NCBI RefSeq assembly: GCF_900091725.1
Contig: NZ_FMBW01000006.1
Coordinates: forward strand, 1-64,000
From: Streptomyces sp. DvalAA-43
GTDB taxonomy: Bacteria > Actinomycetota > Actinomycetes > Streptomycetales > Streptomycetaceae
DNA length: 64,000 nt
Direction: 5' to 3'
Shown here piece by piece: positions 27,915-35,363 of this stretch; the first letter of the stretch is position 1; every line of letters starts with the position of its first letter. The notes beneath the pieces were generated by a model. The model saw nothing but the letters and a program-made list of their open reading frames with translations. It was not told the DNA's origin and did not search any database. The position numbers were made by a program, and so were the translations under genes.

Positions 27915-29465
27915 CTAGAGAATGCCGGGGCCCTGGTCGGCACCCATGTTCGGCGGGTTGCCGACCAGGTTTCCGTACAAGTCCCGGCCGGGGGAGCCCG
28001 GGACGGGGATGCCCGTGCGCAGGGCGGGGGAGCCGGAGCGCAGCCGCAGGCCCCGGGGCAGGGCGCCGGTGGGGTCGGAGAGCAGTGGGTCGGCGGTGGT
28101 GCCGCCGGGGTTCCCGGGCGCGCCGGCCGTGTTCACGAGGCCGTTGTGGGAAAGGGTGACGCCACCGCTCTGCAGGTGGAAGGAGGCGGTGCCGGAGCCC
28201 TCCTTGACCACGATGTTGTTCTCGAACGCGATCCTGTGCCGCTCGGTCGTGTTCTCGTTGACGACGGTCTGGCTGACGCCCGCGCCGACATAGATCGTGT
28301 TGTTGTGGAAACGGACGCCTCCGAAGGAGCCGCGGCAGGTCTCGATACCGCGGAAGTGGTCGTTGCGGCTGACGTTGTAGCGGATCACGGCGTCACCGAG
28401 GGTGCCGGTGGCGGTGCAGACGAGGAAGAAGCCGCCCGCGTTGTCGTGGCTGACGTTGTACTGGAAGACGGTGCCGAAGGTGCCCTCGTCGACGTCGTAC
28501 GCCATGCCGTCGCGGGTGGTCTCGCCGCCGGACACCTCGTTGTACTGGAAGACCGTGCGGTCGGCGTTCCAGGGCCACATGCCGGCGTTGTAGCCGGCGG
28601 AGCGCCGCTGGAAGCCGTCGAGACGGTTGTGCTCGACCAGCGTTCCGTCGGTGGCGGTGATGACGATGCCGTCACCGCCGAGGTCCTTCAGTGTGTTGCC
28701 GCGCACCACGACGCGGGTGGAGGGCAGGAAGGCGGGGCCGTTCGGGTCGTAGTCGCCGTGCACCGGGCGGTTGTTCCAGGTGGACGCGAAGTAGATGCCC
28801 TCCCGGTCGACGGTGCGGACGGTATTGCCGGAGACGACCACGTCGTCGAACCTGGTCGGTACGGCGGAGCCGGTCACCGAGAACAGGATGCCGGCGGAGC
28901 CCTCCGTGCCCTTGGTGTCGTCGCCGAGGATGTCGTGGATGTCCAGCCCGGTGAGCCGGTAGTGGGTGCCGGTGCCGTAGTCCTGGAGCTGGACGCGGAC
29001 CCCCCGCTTGTTGCGGCCTGGGTTCCCGGAGTTGGTGATCTCCAGGTTGCTCGCCTCGACCCACCGGGTGTTGCGCAGTAGTAGGGTCTCGGGGTTGCCG
29101 CCGCCGTCGACGACGGGTTTCGCGCCCTGTCCGTACGCGCCGATCACCATGGGCCTGCCCGGCCGCCCCGTGCCCTGAGGGGCGAGGGTCCCCGTGCAGC
29201 GGCTGCCGCGTCGGAGCAGGACCGAGCTGCCGGTCCTCAGGCTGAGGCGGTTGATCTGGTCCAGGGTCTTCCAGGGGCGTTTGCGGGAGCCGTTCTCCGT
29301 TCCGGTCGAGGGCCCGCAGTCGACGTACTGCACCTGCCGGGAGCTGTCCCTGGATGCGTTCGCCGCGGAGGCGGCCGGTGCTGTGAACGCCGCCAGGGCG
29401 ACGGCGACGAGTGCCGCGCCCGCTGTGCGTACGGCCTGGGAACGCCATGGCATGGGTAGGGTCAT
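27915..29465 (-). CDS. Secreted right-handed beta-helix protein
   Basis: The 516-residue protein starts at the ATG at 29465; the in-frame Met five codons later is an alternative. A signal peptide covers about 1-34 (AGAALVAVALAAFTAPAASA). The mature part opens QVQYVDCGPSTGTENGSRKR, the usual front of pectate-lyase-like beta-helix proteins, and then runs as a parallel beta-helix with many Asn-rich coils (FDDVVVSGNTVRTVDREGIY, FQYNEVSGGETTRDGMAYDV, RFHNNTIYVGAG). No catalytic residues can be assigned with confidence; such proteins are polysaccharide lyases, hydrolases or binding scaffolds. It precedes the beta-mannosidase on the same strand, so an extracellular role on the same glycan is likely. 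Confidence 0.82.
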   Translation of the reverse strand: MTLPMPWRSQAVRTAGAALVAVALAAFTAPAASAANASRDSSRQVQYVDCGPSTGTENGSRKRPWKTLDQINRLSLRTGSSVLLRRGSRCTGTLAPQGTGRPGRPMVIGAYGQGAKPVVDGGGNPETLLLRNTRWVEASNLEITNSGNPGRNKRGVRVQLQDYGTGTHYRLTGLDIHDILGDDTKGTEGSAGILFSVTGSAVPTRFDDVVVSGNTVRTVDREGIYFASTWNNRPVHGDYDPNGPAFLPSTRVVVRGNTLKDLGGDGIVITATDGTLVEHNRLDGFQRRSAGYNAGMWPWNADRTVFQYNEVSGGETTRDGMAYDVDEGTFGTVFQYNVSHDNAGGFFLVCTATGTLGDAVIRYNVSRNDHFRGIETCRGSFGGVRFHNNTIYVGAGVSQTVVNENTTERHRIAFENNIVVKEGSGTASFHLQSGGVTLSHNGLVNTAGAPGNPGGTTADPLLSDPTGALPRGLRLRSGSPALRTGIPVPGSPGRDLYGNLVGNPPNMGADQGPGIL

Positions 29466-29726
29466 CGGTCTCCGCTTTCGGTGGGTTGCTTCCCGACGTG
29501 CTCGGAAGGGGCCGGTCAGGCGTGGGCTTCGGCGCGTGTGGTCGGGGCGCCGCCGCAGGGCGGCGAGCAGCCGCAGGGGGTACGGCGGCCGCGGGTCGTC
29601 GGCCGGGAGGCAGGGACGGAACCGCAATCGGCGCCGGAGCCGGACTTCGGTGTCAGCCCTCGAACGCCGACACCGGCGCCGCCTCCCGGCGGCCTCGGAC
29701 ATGCTGCGGTGACAGGTCGGCCCGTG

Positions 29727-30569
29727 TCACCGGATGCTGAGCTCGACCCGCAGCGGCCGGTGGTCGGAGACCGTCACGTCCAGGACCTTGGCCCGCCGGG
29801 CCTGGACGCCCTGCGAGGCGAACACGTAGTCGATCCGCTCATGCGGATTCACCGAGTCGTACGTGAACCCGTTTCCCTTCCCGGCCACCGGCCAGGTGTC
29901 GGTCAGCCGCTTGGTCATCGCGGCGATCTCCTCGCTGTCCGGCGCCGTGTTGAGATCGCCCACCAGCACCGTGGGAAGACGGGAGCCATTCACGATCGCA
30001 TTGACCGCCGCCACCTGCGTCAGCCGATCGGCCTGCGAGGTGTCCTCCAGGTGGGTGTTCAGGAAGCGCAACTTCTCTCCCCGCACCAGGAGGTCGGCTT
30101 CCAGCAGGCCCCTCTGCTCGCCCGTCCCCGAACGGGGCAGGAGTGTGTTGCGGGAGTTCACGATCGGGAAGCGTGACAGGATCGCCGTCCCGTACCGGCG
30201 TCGGGGATCGCCCGGCCTCTCCGGGTCCAGGTCGAGATTCGCGCCGTACGCCAGGTGCAGGCCCAGTCGCTTCGCGAGCCAACTCGCCTGATCGACGAAG
30301 TCGCTGCGCGAGGCGAAGTGCCGGTCCACCTCCTGCAGGCCGACCACATCGGCCCCCGACTGCCGCACCGTTTCCGCGACCCGCTCCAGATGCAGAACGT
30401 CGTCCGGATCCGCGCCGTGGTGAATGTTGAACGTCATCACCGTCACATTGCGTCCGGGCGACGACACCCGGGATGCCGACGCCGACGCTGTACCGGTAGC
30501 GGCCGAAGCCGTCACCGCGGTCAGCGCCGCCACCATGATCAGCGCGCATCTGTCCCATGCACGAGACAC
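29727..30569 (-). CDS. Secreted endonuclease/exonuclease/phosphatase family protein
   Basis: The GTG at 30569 follows GGAGG by 6 bases, giving 280 residues; upstream in-frame codons lack a ribosome site. A signal peptide covers about 1-30 (CALIMVAALTAVTASAATGT). The EEP domain shows every family motif: VMTFNIHHG, VVGLQEVD, LNTHLEDTS, VLVGDLNTAP, RIDYVFAS and VSDHRPL, covering the Mg-binding Asn/Glu/Asp and the catalytic His. Substrates in this superfamily include DNA, sphingomyelin and inositol phosphates; export and the short length are compatible with a phosphodiesterase acting outside the cell. It is upstream of the beta-helix gene on the same strand and divergent from the ROK regulator. 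Confidence 0.85.
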   Translation of the reverse strand: MSRAWDRCALIMVAALTAVTASAATGTASASASRVSSPGRNVTVMTFNIHHGADPDDVLHLERVAETVRQSGADVVGLQEVDRHFASRSDFVDQASWLAKRLGLHLAYGANLDLDPERPGDPRRRYGTAILSRFPIVNSRNTLLPRSGTGEQRGLLEADLLVRGEKLRFLNTHLEDTSQADRLTQVAAVNAIVNGSRLPTVLVGDLNTAPDSEEIAAMTKRLTDTWPVAGKGNGFTYDSVNPHERIDYVFASQGVQARRAKVLDVTVSDHRPLRVELSIR

Positions 30570-30825
30570 ACCACACCTCCGAATCGCACAGAAAGTGAAC
30601 GCCAACCCGCAGCGCTCCGAAGGTGGTTGAACATAACCGCACTCAGTCAAACACTCAACTGGTGAATCCTGTAGAGATGTTCCGTTCCGGATTCGATGTC
30701 GCGATGGTCGGATATGGGGATCGTGGATCTTGGTCGTGCGGATCTCTTGACGTCGCGGCGTCGCGCCCCGAACATATCCAACGTCCTTTAACTAAAAGGT
30801 CTTTACTTATCCGGAGGCGAACTCT
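30570..30825. promoter_or_regulatory. Divergent promoter region with ROK operator candidate
   Basis: This 256-base A/T-rich gap separates the secreted EEP gene and the ROK regulator. CCTTTAACTAAAAGG at 30784-30798 has 5-bp inverted arms (CCTTT/AAAGG) around AACTA, followed by GTCTTTACTTA, a half-site-like repeat. It lies 28 bases before the regulator's start, a typical place for autoregulation by a ROK protein. Confidence 0.5.
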
Positions 30826-32013
30826 GTGGCCGATCCGTTCCTGCCGCCGACCGACCCCCGCCGCCGCGCCGAGCGCGGCCTGGCGCGGGTCTCCGCACGT
30901 CGGCAGCCGCCCGAGCGGACCAAGGCGAGCACGCTGGACAGCAGGATCCACAACCGCGCACTGGTCCTGGCGACGCTGTACCACCGGGGCGCGATGAGCA
31001 GGTCGGAGATCGCGCGGACCCTGGGTCTCACCGCACCCACGGTGTCGGCGCTCGTCGCTGACCTCGAGAGCGACGGACTCGTCGTCGACACCGGTCCCCG
31101 CAAGGGCAACCGGCTGGGCAAGCCGGCGAATGTGATGCGGATCGACGACGACGCCGCCCACATCCTCGCCCTGGACCTGTCCGGCAGCGAACATTTCAGC
31201 GGCGCGGTCCTCAACCTCCGCGGCGATGTGGTCCGGCGCGCCCGCGTGCGGTACGGGAACGCCGCCGGTGAACGTGCCGCCGAACTGGTGTTCCAGCTCG
31301 TCGGTGAGCTGATGGACCTGGCGCCCCGGCGCGTCCTCGGCATCGGAGTCGGTTCGCCCGGCATCGTCGGTGACGCCGGAGTCATCCATCACGCCGCCCA
31401 CCTGGGCTGGAGCGAACTGCCCCTCGCCACACAGCTCTCCGAACGTTTCGGTGTGCCGGCCCATGTCGGCAACGACGTGAACATCGCCGCGCTCGCCGTG
31501 CTGCGCTTCCGGAACGCCAGGACGCAGAACCTCATGGTCATCACGATCGAGCACGGCGTGGGCGCGGGCCTGATCGTGGGTGGCGAACTCGTCGAGGGCG
31601 AACAGTTCGCCGCGGGCGAGATCGGACACGTGACCGTCGACGAGGACGGCGATCCATGCGTCTGCGGGCACCGAGGATGCCTGGAACCACTGATCGACGC
31701 GACAGAACTTCGCAGGCGTATGGCTGGCCGCGACCCGTCCGGGCGCGACGGCGTACTCGCCGACGCGGGCCGGGCCCTGGGCACCGTCCTCGCACCGATC
31801 AGCAGTGTCCTCAACCTCAACGAGATCGCCCTGCTGGGCCCGCCGGACCTCGTCGAGGGCCCCTTCCTCGACTCCGCGGCCGCGGTGATACGGGCCCGTA
31901 CCTACGCACCCATCAGCGCCTCACTGACCATGCGGTCGCTCGCCGGCGACCCGGACCTCATCCTGCTCGGCGGAGCCGGCATCGTCCTCTCCGGCGAACT
32001 GGGCGTGTGGTGA
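30826..32013 (+). CDS. ROK family transcriptional regulator
   Basis: The GTG at 30826 follows CCGGAGG; the product is 395 residues. A MarR-like winged HTH lies at about 38-95 (ALVLATLYHRGAMSRSEIAR, LTAPTVSALVADLESDGLVV), followed by an ASKHA sugar-kinase-like domain: ILALDLSGSEHFSGAVLNLR, VLGIGVGSPGIVGD and HVGNDVNIAALAVLRF. The ROK zinc motif is DPCVCGHRGCLE (C278, C280, C285). It has the kinase-like phosphate loop but, as an HTH fusion, is expected to sense a sugar or sugar phosphate and repress nearby genes. Its place between the divergent mannosidase arm and the ABC/GH20 arm marks it as the local controller. Confidence 0.9.
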   Translation: MADPFLPPTDPRRRAERGLARVSARRQPPERTKASTLDSRIHNRALVLATLYHRGAMSRSEIARTLGLTAPTVSALVADLESDGLVVDTGPRKGNRLGKPANVMRIDDDAAHILALDLSGSEHFSGAVLNLRGDVVRRARVRYGNAAGERAAELVFQLVGELMDLAPRRVLGIGVGSPGIVGDAGVIHHAAHLGWSELPLATQLSERFGVPAHVGNDVNIAALAVLRFRNARTQNLMVITIEHGVGAGLIVGGELVEGEQFAAGEIGHVTVDEDGDPCVCGHRGCLEPLIDATELRRRMAGRDPSGRDGVLADAGRALGTVLAPISSVLNLNEIALLGPPDLVEGPFLDSAAAVIRARTYAPISASLTMRSLAGDPDLILLGGAGIVLSGELGVW

Positions 32014-32112
32014 GGACACGAGCCGCCGGCTCCGGACACGAGCGCTCCGCCTCAGGCATGAGTCCCCGCCCGGTGCATGAGCCCACCGCCCGGGACATGA
32101 GCCCCTCGCCCA
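32014..32112 (+). repeat. Five helically phased ~20-bp imperfect repeats
   Basis: Between the ROK stop codon and the binding-protein gene, the word CACGAG or CATGAG recurs five times at 32017, 32037, 32057, 32076 and 32096, i.e. every 20, 20, 19 and 20 bases, each followed by a C-rich stretch (consensus CATGAGCCCCCCGCCC). The spacing is about two helix turns, putting all copies on one DNA face. No gene is encoded here. A regulator array or transcript-level element is possible; so is chance expansion. Confidence 0.6.
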
Positions 32113-32162
32113 CCGGCTCTTCCCCACTCCCTTCCCAGCCCCTTTTCACCCCAGGAGCTCCC

Positions 32163-33500
32163 ATGACACATAAAGGCCTGCGGCACAGCGCATTCGTGGC
32201 CGTCGCCCTGACCGCCGCCCTCGGCGCGAGCGCCTGCTCGGGGTCGGCGGGCAGAGGCGCGGGCAGCGACACGAAGCCCCGGGCGGTCCCTGCCGTCAAG
32301 GGCGAGGGCAAGACCCTGACCGTGTGGGTGATGGACGGCGACTACTCCGATGCCACGCTCAAGGCGATGAAGGACCAACTTACCCGGCAGACCGGCGCAG
32401 AGGCGAAGGTGGAGGTCCAGAACTGGGACGGCATCACCACCAAGATCACCACGGCGCTCGCGACCTCGACCCCGCCCGACGTCATCGACATAGGCAACAC
32501 GCAGGTGGCGAGCTTCGCCGCCAGCGGAGGACTGATGGACCTCACCCCGTACACCAAGGATTTCAGACAGGGGCAGTCCTGGCTGGCCGGTCTCGAAGAG
32601 CCCGCGACGGTGGACGGGCGACTGTACGCCGTGCCCTCGTTCGCGGGCGCCCGCGCGGTGATCTACAACAAGAAGATCTGGGCCGCGGCGGGCGTGAAAC
32701 ACGCCCCCGCCACCCTCGACGAACTGACCAGCGCCCTGCGCAGGATCCGTGCCGCCAACCCCGCCCCCGACTTCTCGCCCTTCTACCTGCCGGGCCGCTA
32801 CTGGCACACCGGTGTCCAATTCGTGTGGGACGCGGGCGGCGACATCGCGGCGAAGCAGGGCTCCACCTGGAAGGGCGCGCTCGGAACCGAAGCGGCACAG
32901 CGCGGCCTGAACGCGTACCGGCAGTTCCAGAACGAGTTCTCCGCACCGTCCACCCGCACCATCGACACCCTCAACCCCGACCAGACCCGGGTCTTCGCGG
33001 ACGGCAAGGCGGCCGCGATCAGTGCGACCAACGCCACGATCGCCCTCATCAAGAAGGCAAACCCCTCCTTCAAGGACTCCGACATGGGGACCTTCCCATT
33101 CCCGGGCAGGTCCGGCACGTCCCAGCCCGTGATGCTCGGCGGCTCCGACTGGGCCGTCGCCGCCAAGAGCGCCCACGCGGACCTCGCCCTGCAGTGGGTG
33201 AAGATCGCGACCGCGCCGACCGTGCAGAAGCAGTGGGTGGCGGGCCACGACGGCTGGATCCCGAACAGCACGGGCGCGGTCGAGGCCGCCCGCGACGAGG
33301 CCGATCCCCTCTTCCGGGGATTCTTCGACGCGGCCCTGCGGTCCAAGGCCACGCCGGCCGCCGCCGACTGGGCGGAACTGGAAGGCAACAAGGACATCGA
33401 CAAGGTGTTCTCCTCCATCGCCTCCGGGACCAGAAACGCGAAGCAGGCGGCCGACACCTTCGACGAGACGGTGGGCAAGGTACTCAATGCCCGGCACTGA
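32163..33500 (+). CDS. ABC transporter sugar-binding lipoprotein
   Basis: This 445-residue family-1 extracellular solute-binding protein starts at the ATG at 32163, preceded by CCAGGAG. The signal and lipobox are AVALTAALGASACSG (Cys at about 25). The mature domain begins LTVWVMDGDYSDATLKAMKD, contains DVIDIGNTQVASFAASGGLM, GRLYAVPSFAGARAVIYNKK and WVAGHDGWIPNS, all typical of oligosaccharide binders. It is the first gene of a transport operon and overlaps the next gene by 14 bases. No ATPase is encoded here, so a shared MsiK-type ATPase is expected, as for most Streptomyces sugar importers. Confidence 0.9.
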   Translation: MTHKGLRHSAFVAVALTAALGASACSGSAGRGAGSDTKPRAVPAVKGEGKTLTVWVMDGDYSDATLKAMKDQLTRQTGAEAKVEVQNWDGITTKITTALATSTPPDVIDIGNTQVASFAASGGLMDLTPYTKDFRQGQSWLAGLEEPATVDGRLYAVPSFAGARAVIYNKKIWAAAGVKHAPATLDELTSALRRIRAANPAPDFSPFYLPGRYWHTGVQFVWDAGGDIAAKQGSTWKGALGTEAAQRGLNAYRQFQNEFSAPSTRTIDTLNPDQTRVFADGKAAAISATNATIALIKKANPSFKDSDMGTFPFPGRSGTSQPVMLGGSDWAVAAKSAHADLALQWVKIATAPTVQKQWVAGHDGWIPNSTGAVEAARDEADPLFRGFFDAALRSKATPAAADWAELEGNKDIDKVFSSIASGTRNAKQAADTFDETVGKVLNARH

Positions 33501-34506
33501 CCAGACCGTCCGCGGCAACCCCAGGGCGGCGATCCCACCCCCCGTACCCGGGCACACGGCGGACGCCCTGCCGCCGCGCCCCGGCGCCGCCGCGACCCGC
33601 TCCGTGTCCGCACACCACCGGGGACCGTGGGTGGCCTGGGGGTTGCTGACCCCCGCCGGGCTGGTGATGCTGGCCGTCACCGTCGCACCGATCGCCTTCC
33701 TCGTCTACGCGTCGTTCACCGACTACGACCAGCGCTCCCTGTTCACCGGTGCGTTCGACGTCGTCGGCACCCGCCAGTACACCGACCTTCTGTCGCAGGC
33801 GGAGTTCTGGGATGCCCTGACCAGGACCGTCGTGTTCACCGCCGCGATGGTGGCGGGCAGCATCGCCGTGGGCATGGGTGTCGCCCAACTCCTCACCCGG
33901 CTCGGGTCGGCGATGCGCATGACTGTCACCGTCGTCCTCATCCTCGCCTGGGCCATGCCGACGGTCGCCTCCTCCCTCGTATGGAAGTGGCTCTTCCAGC
34001 CCGGATACGGCGTCGTCAACTGGATGCTCACCCAGACCGGCCTGTTCGGCGACATGACCAACACCGACTGGTCCAACAGCGCACCCCTGGCCTACCTGTC
34101 CATCTGGCTGCTCATCGTCTGGCAGGCCGTACCGTTCATCGCACTCACCCTCTACGCGGCACTGAGCCAGATGCCGGCCGAAGTGCAGGAGGCAGCCCGG
34201 CTCGACGGAGCCGGCGAGTGGCGCGTGTGGTGGTCGATCACGCTCCCCTTCCTCCGGCCGACGCTCACACTCGTCACCCTGATGTCGGTGATCTGGGACT
34301 TCAACGTCTTCAACCAGATCTGGCTCGTCTCGGCCGGAGGACCCGACTCCGCGACGACCACACTGGGAGTCTTCGCCTACCGGACCGCCTTCGTGGCATT
34401 CCGGGTCGGCCAGGGCGCGGCCCTCTCCGTCATCACGACCGTGATGCTGCTCGCCGTCACCGCCCTGTACATCCGACGCCTGCTGCGCTCCGGGGAGGAC
34501 CTGTGA
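33487..34506 (+). CDS. ABC sugar transporter permease (MalF type)
   Basis: This 339-residue inner-membrane permease starts at the ATG at 33487, inside the 3' end of the binding-protein gene. The N-terminal 45 residues are Pro/Arg-rich and cytoplasmic. Six membrane helices follow, starting WGLLTPAGLVMLAVTVAPIA. The EAA loop that docks to the ATPase reads EVQEAARLDGAGEWRVWWSI. The conserved FNVFNQIWLVSAGGPDSAT precedes the last two helices. It forms the membrane channel with the next gene's product. Confidence 0.92.
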   Translation: MPGTDQTVRGNPRAAIPPPVPGHTADALPPRPGAAATRSVSAHHRGPWVAWGLLTPAGLVMLAVTVAPIAFLVYASFTDYDQRSLFTGAFDVVGTRQYTDLLSQAEFWDALTRTVVFTAAMVAGSIAVGMGVAQLLTRLGSAMRMTVTVVLILAWAMPTVASSLVWKWLFQPGYGVVNWMLTQTGLFGDMTNTDWSNSAPLAYLSIWLLIVWQAVPFIALTLYAALSQMPAEVQEAARLDGAGEWRVWWSITLPFLRPTLTLVTLMSVIWDFNVFNQIWLVSAGGPDSATTTLGVFAYRTAFVAFRVGQGAALSVITTVMLLAVTALYIRRLLRSGEDL

Positions 34507-34508
34507 CC

Positions 34509-35363
34509 ATGCTCCGCACACGCGGCGCCCGCTCCACCGCGACCCGGGGCCGGCTGCTCAGCAACAGCCTGGCGGTCGTGTTCTGCCTCGTCTGGCTCTT
34601 CCCGGTCTACTGGATGGTCAACACCGCGCTCAAGCCCCGCTCCGAGGCGATGACGGCGACACCGCACTTCTGGCCCGCCTCGCCCACCCTGCACAACTTC
34701 GACGTCGCGCTCAACCACACGGGGTTCTGGACGAACCTGGGCAACAGCCTGCTCGTGGTCGGCGCCACCGTGATCGTCGCCGTCGTGCTCGGCATGTTCG
34801 CAGCGGCCGCGGTCTCACGGTTCCGGTTCCGCGGCCGGCGCACCGTCATGGTCGCGATCCTCGTCGCACAGATGCTGCCCGGCACAGCCCTGCTCATCCC
34901 CACCTTCCTGGTCTTCAACGAGGCCGGGCTGCTGGGCACGTACACGGGCCTGGTACTCGCCTACCTCGCGTTGGCACTGCCGTTCTCGATCTGGGTGATG
35001 CGCGGGTTCTTCGCCGCCATTCCCGTCGAGATCGAGGAAGCCGCCCGCATCGACGGCGCCTCGACCTGGCAGATGCTCTGGAAGATCCTCTTCCCGCTGG
35101 TGCTGCCCGGCGTGGTCGCGTCGAGCATCTTCGCCTTCATCGCCGCCTGGAACGACTACCTGATCGCCTACACCTTCATGAAGGACCGCGGCCAGTACAC
35201 CCTGCCGGTATGGCTGGCCTCCTTCACCAACCCCGCCAGTGGAACCGACTACAGCGCGCAGATGGCCGGTTCGGTCATCTTCTCCCTCCCGGTGGTCGTG
35301 TTCTTCCTCCTCATCCAGCGCAAGTTGGTCTCCGGCATGTCGGCCGGAGCAGTGAAAGGATGA
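34509..35363 (+). CDS. ABC sugar transporter permease (MalG type)
   Basis: The permease has 284 residues from the ATG at 34509, which has GGGGAGGAC about 10 bases upstream; the in-frame GTG at 34503 overlaps the previous stop as GTGA and is an alternative. Six membrane helices are visible, from NSLAVVFCLVWLFPVYWMVN onwards. The EAA loop is EIEEAARIDGASTWQMLWKI. TFMKDRGQYTLPVWLASF and the terminal GAVKG are typical of MalG-type sugar permeases. It is the partner of the preceding permease. Confidence 0.92.
   Translation: MLRTRGARSTATRGRLLSNSLAVVFCLVWLFPVYWMVNTALKPRSEAMTATPHFWPASPTLHNFDVALNHTGFWTNLGNSLLVVGATVIVAVVLGMFAAAAVSRFRFRGRRTVMVAILVAQMLPGTALLIPTFLVFNEAGLLGTYTGLVLAYLALALPFSIWVMRGFFAAIPVEIEEAARIDGASTWQMLWKILFPLVLPGVVASSIFAFIAAWNDYLIAYTFMKDRGQYTLPVWLASFTNPASGTDYSAQMAGSVIFSLPVVVFFLLIQRKLVSGMSAGAVKG

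Noticed and set aside
28146..29081. A plus-strand frame rich in Val, Ala, Asp and Gly
   Set aside because: It is the antisense shadow of the beta-helix gene's Asn/Thr-rich repeats.
30784..30798. A DasR (dre) operator for the hexosaminidase locus
   Set aside because: The sequence does not resemble the ACTGGTCTAGACCAGT-type consensus; a ROK site is more likely.
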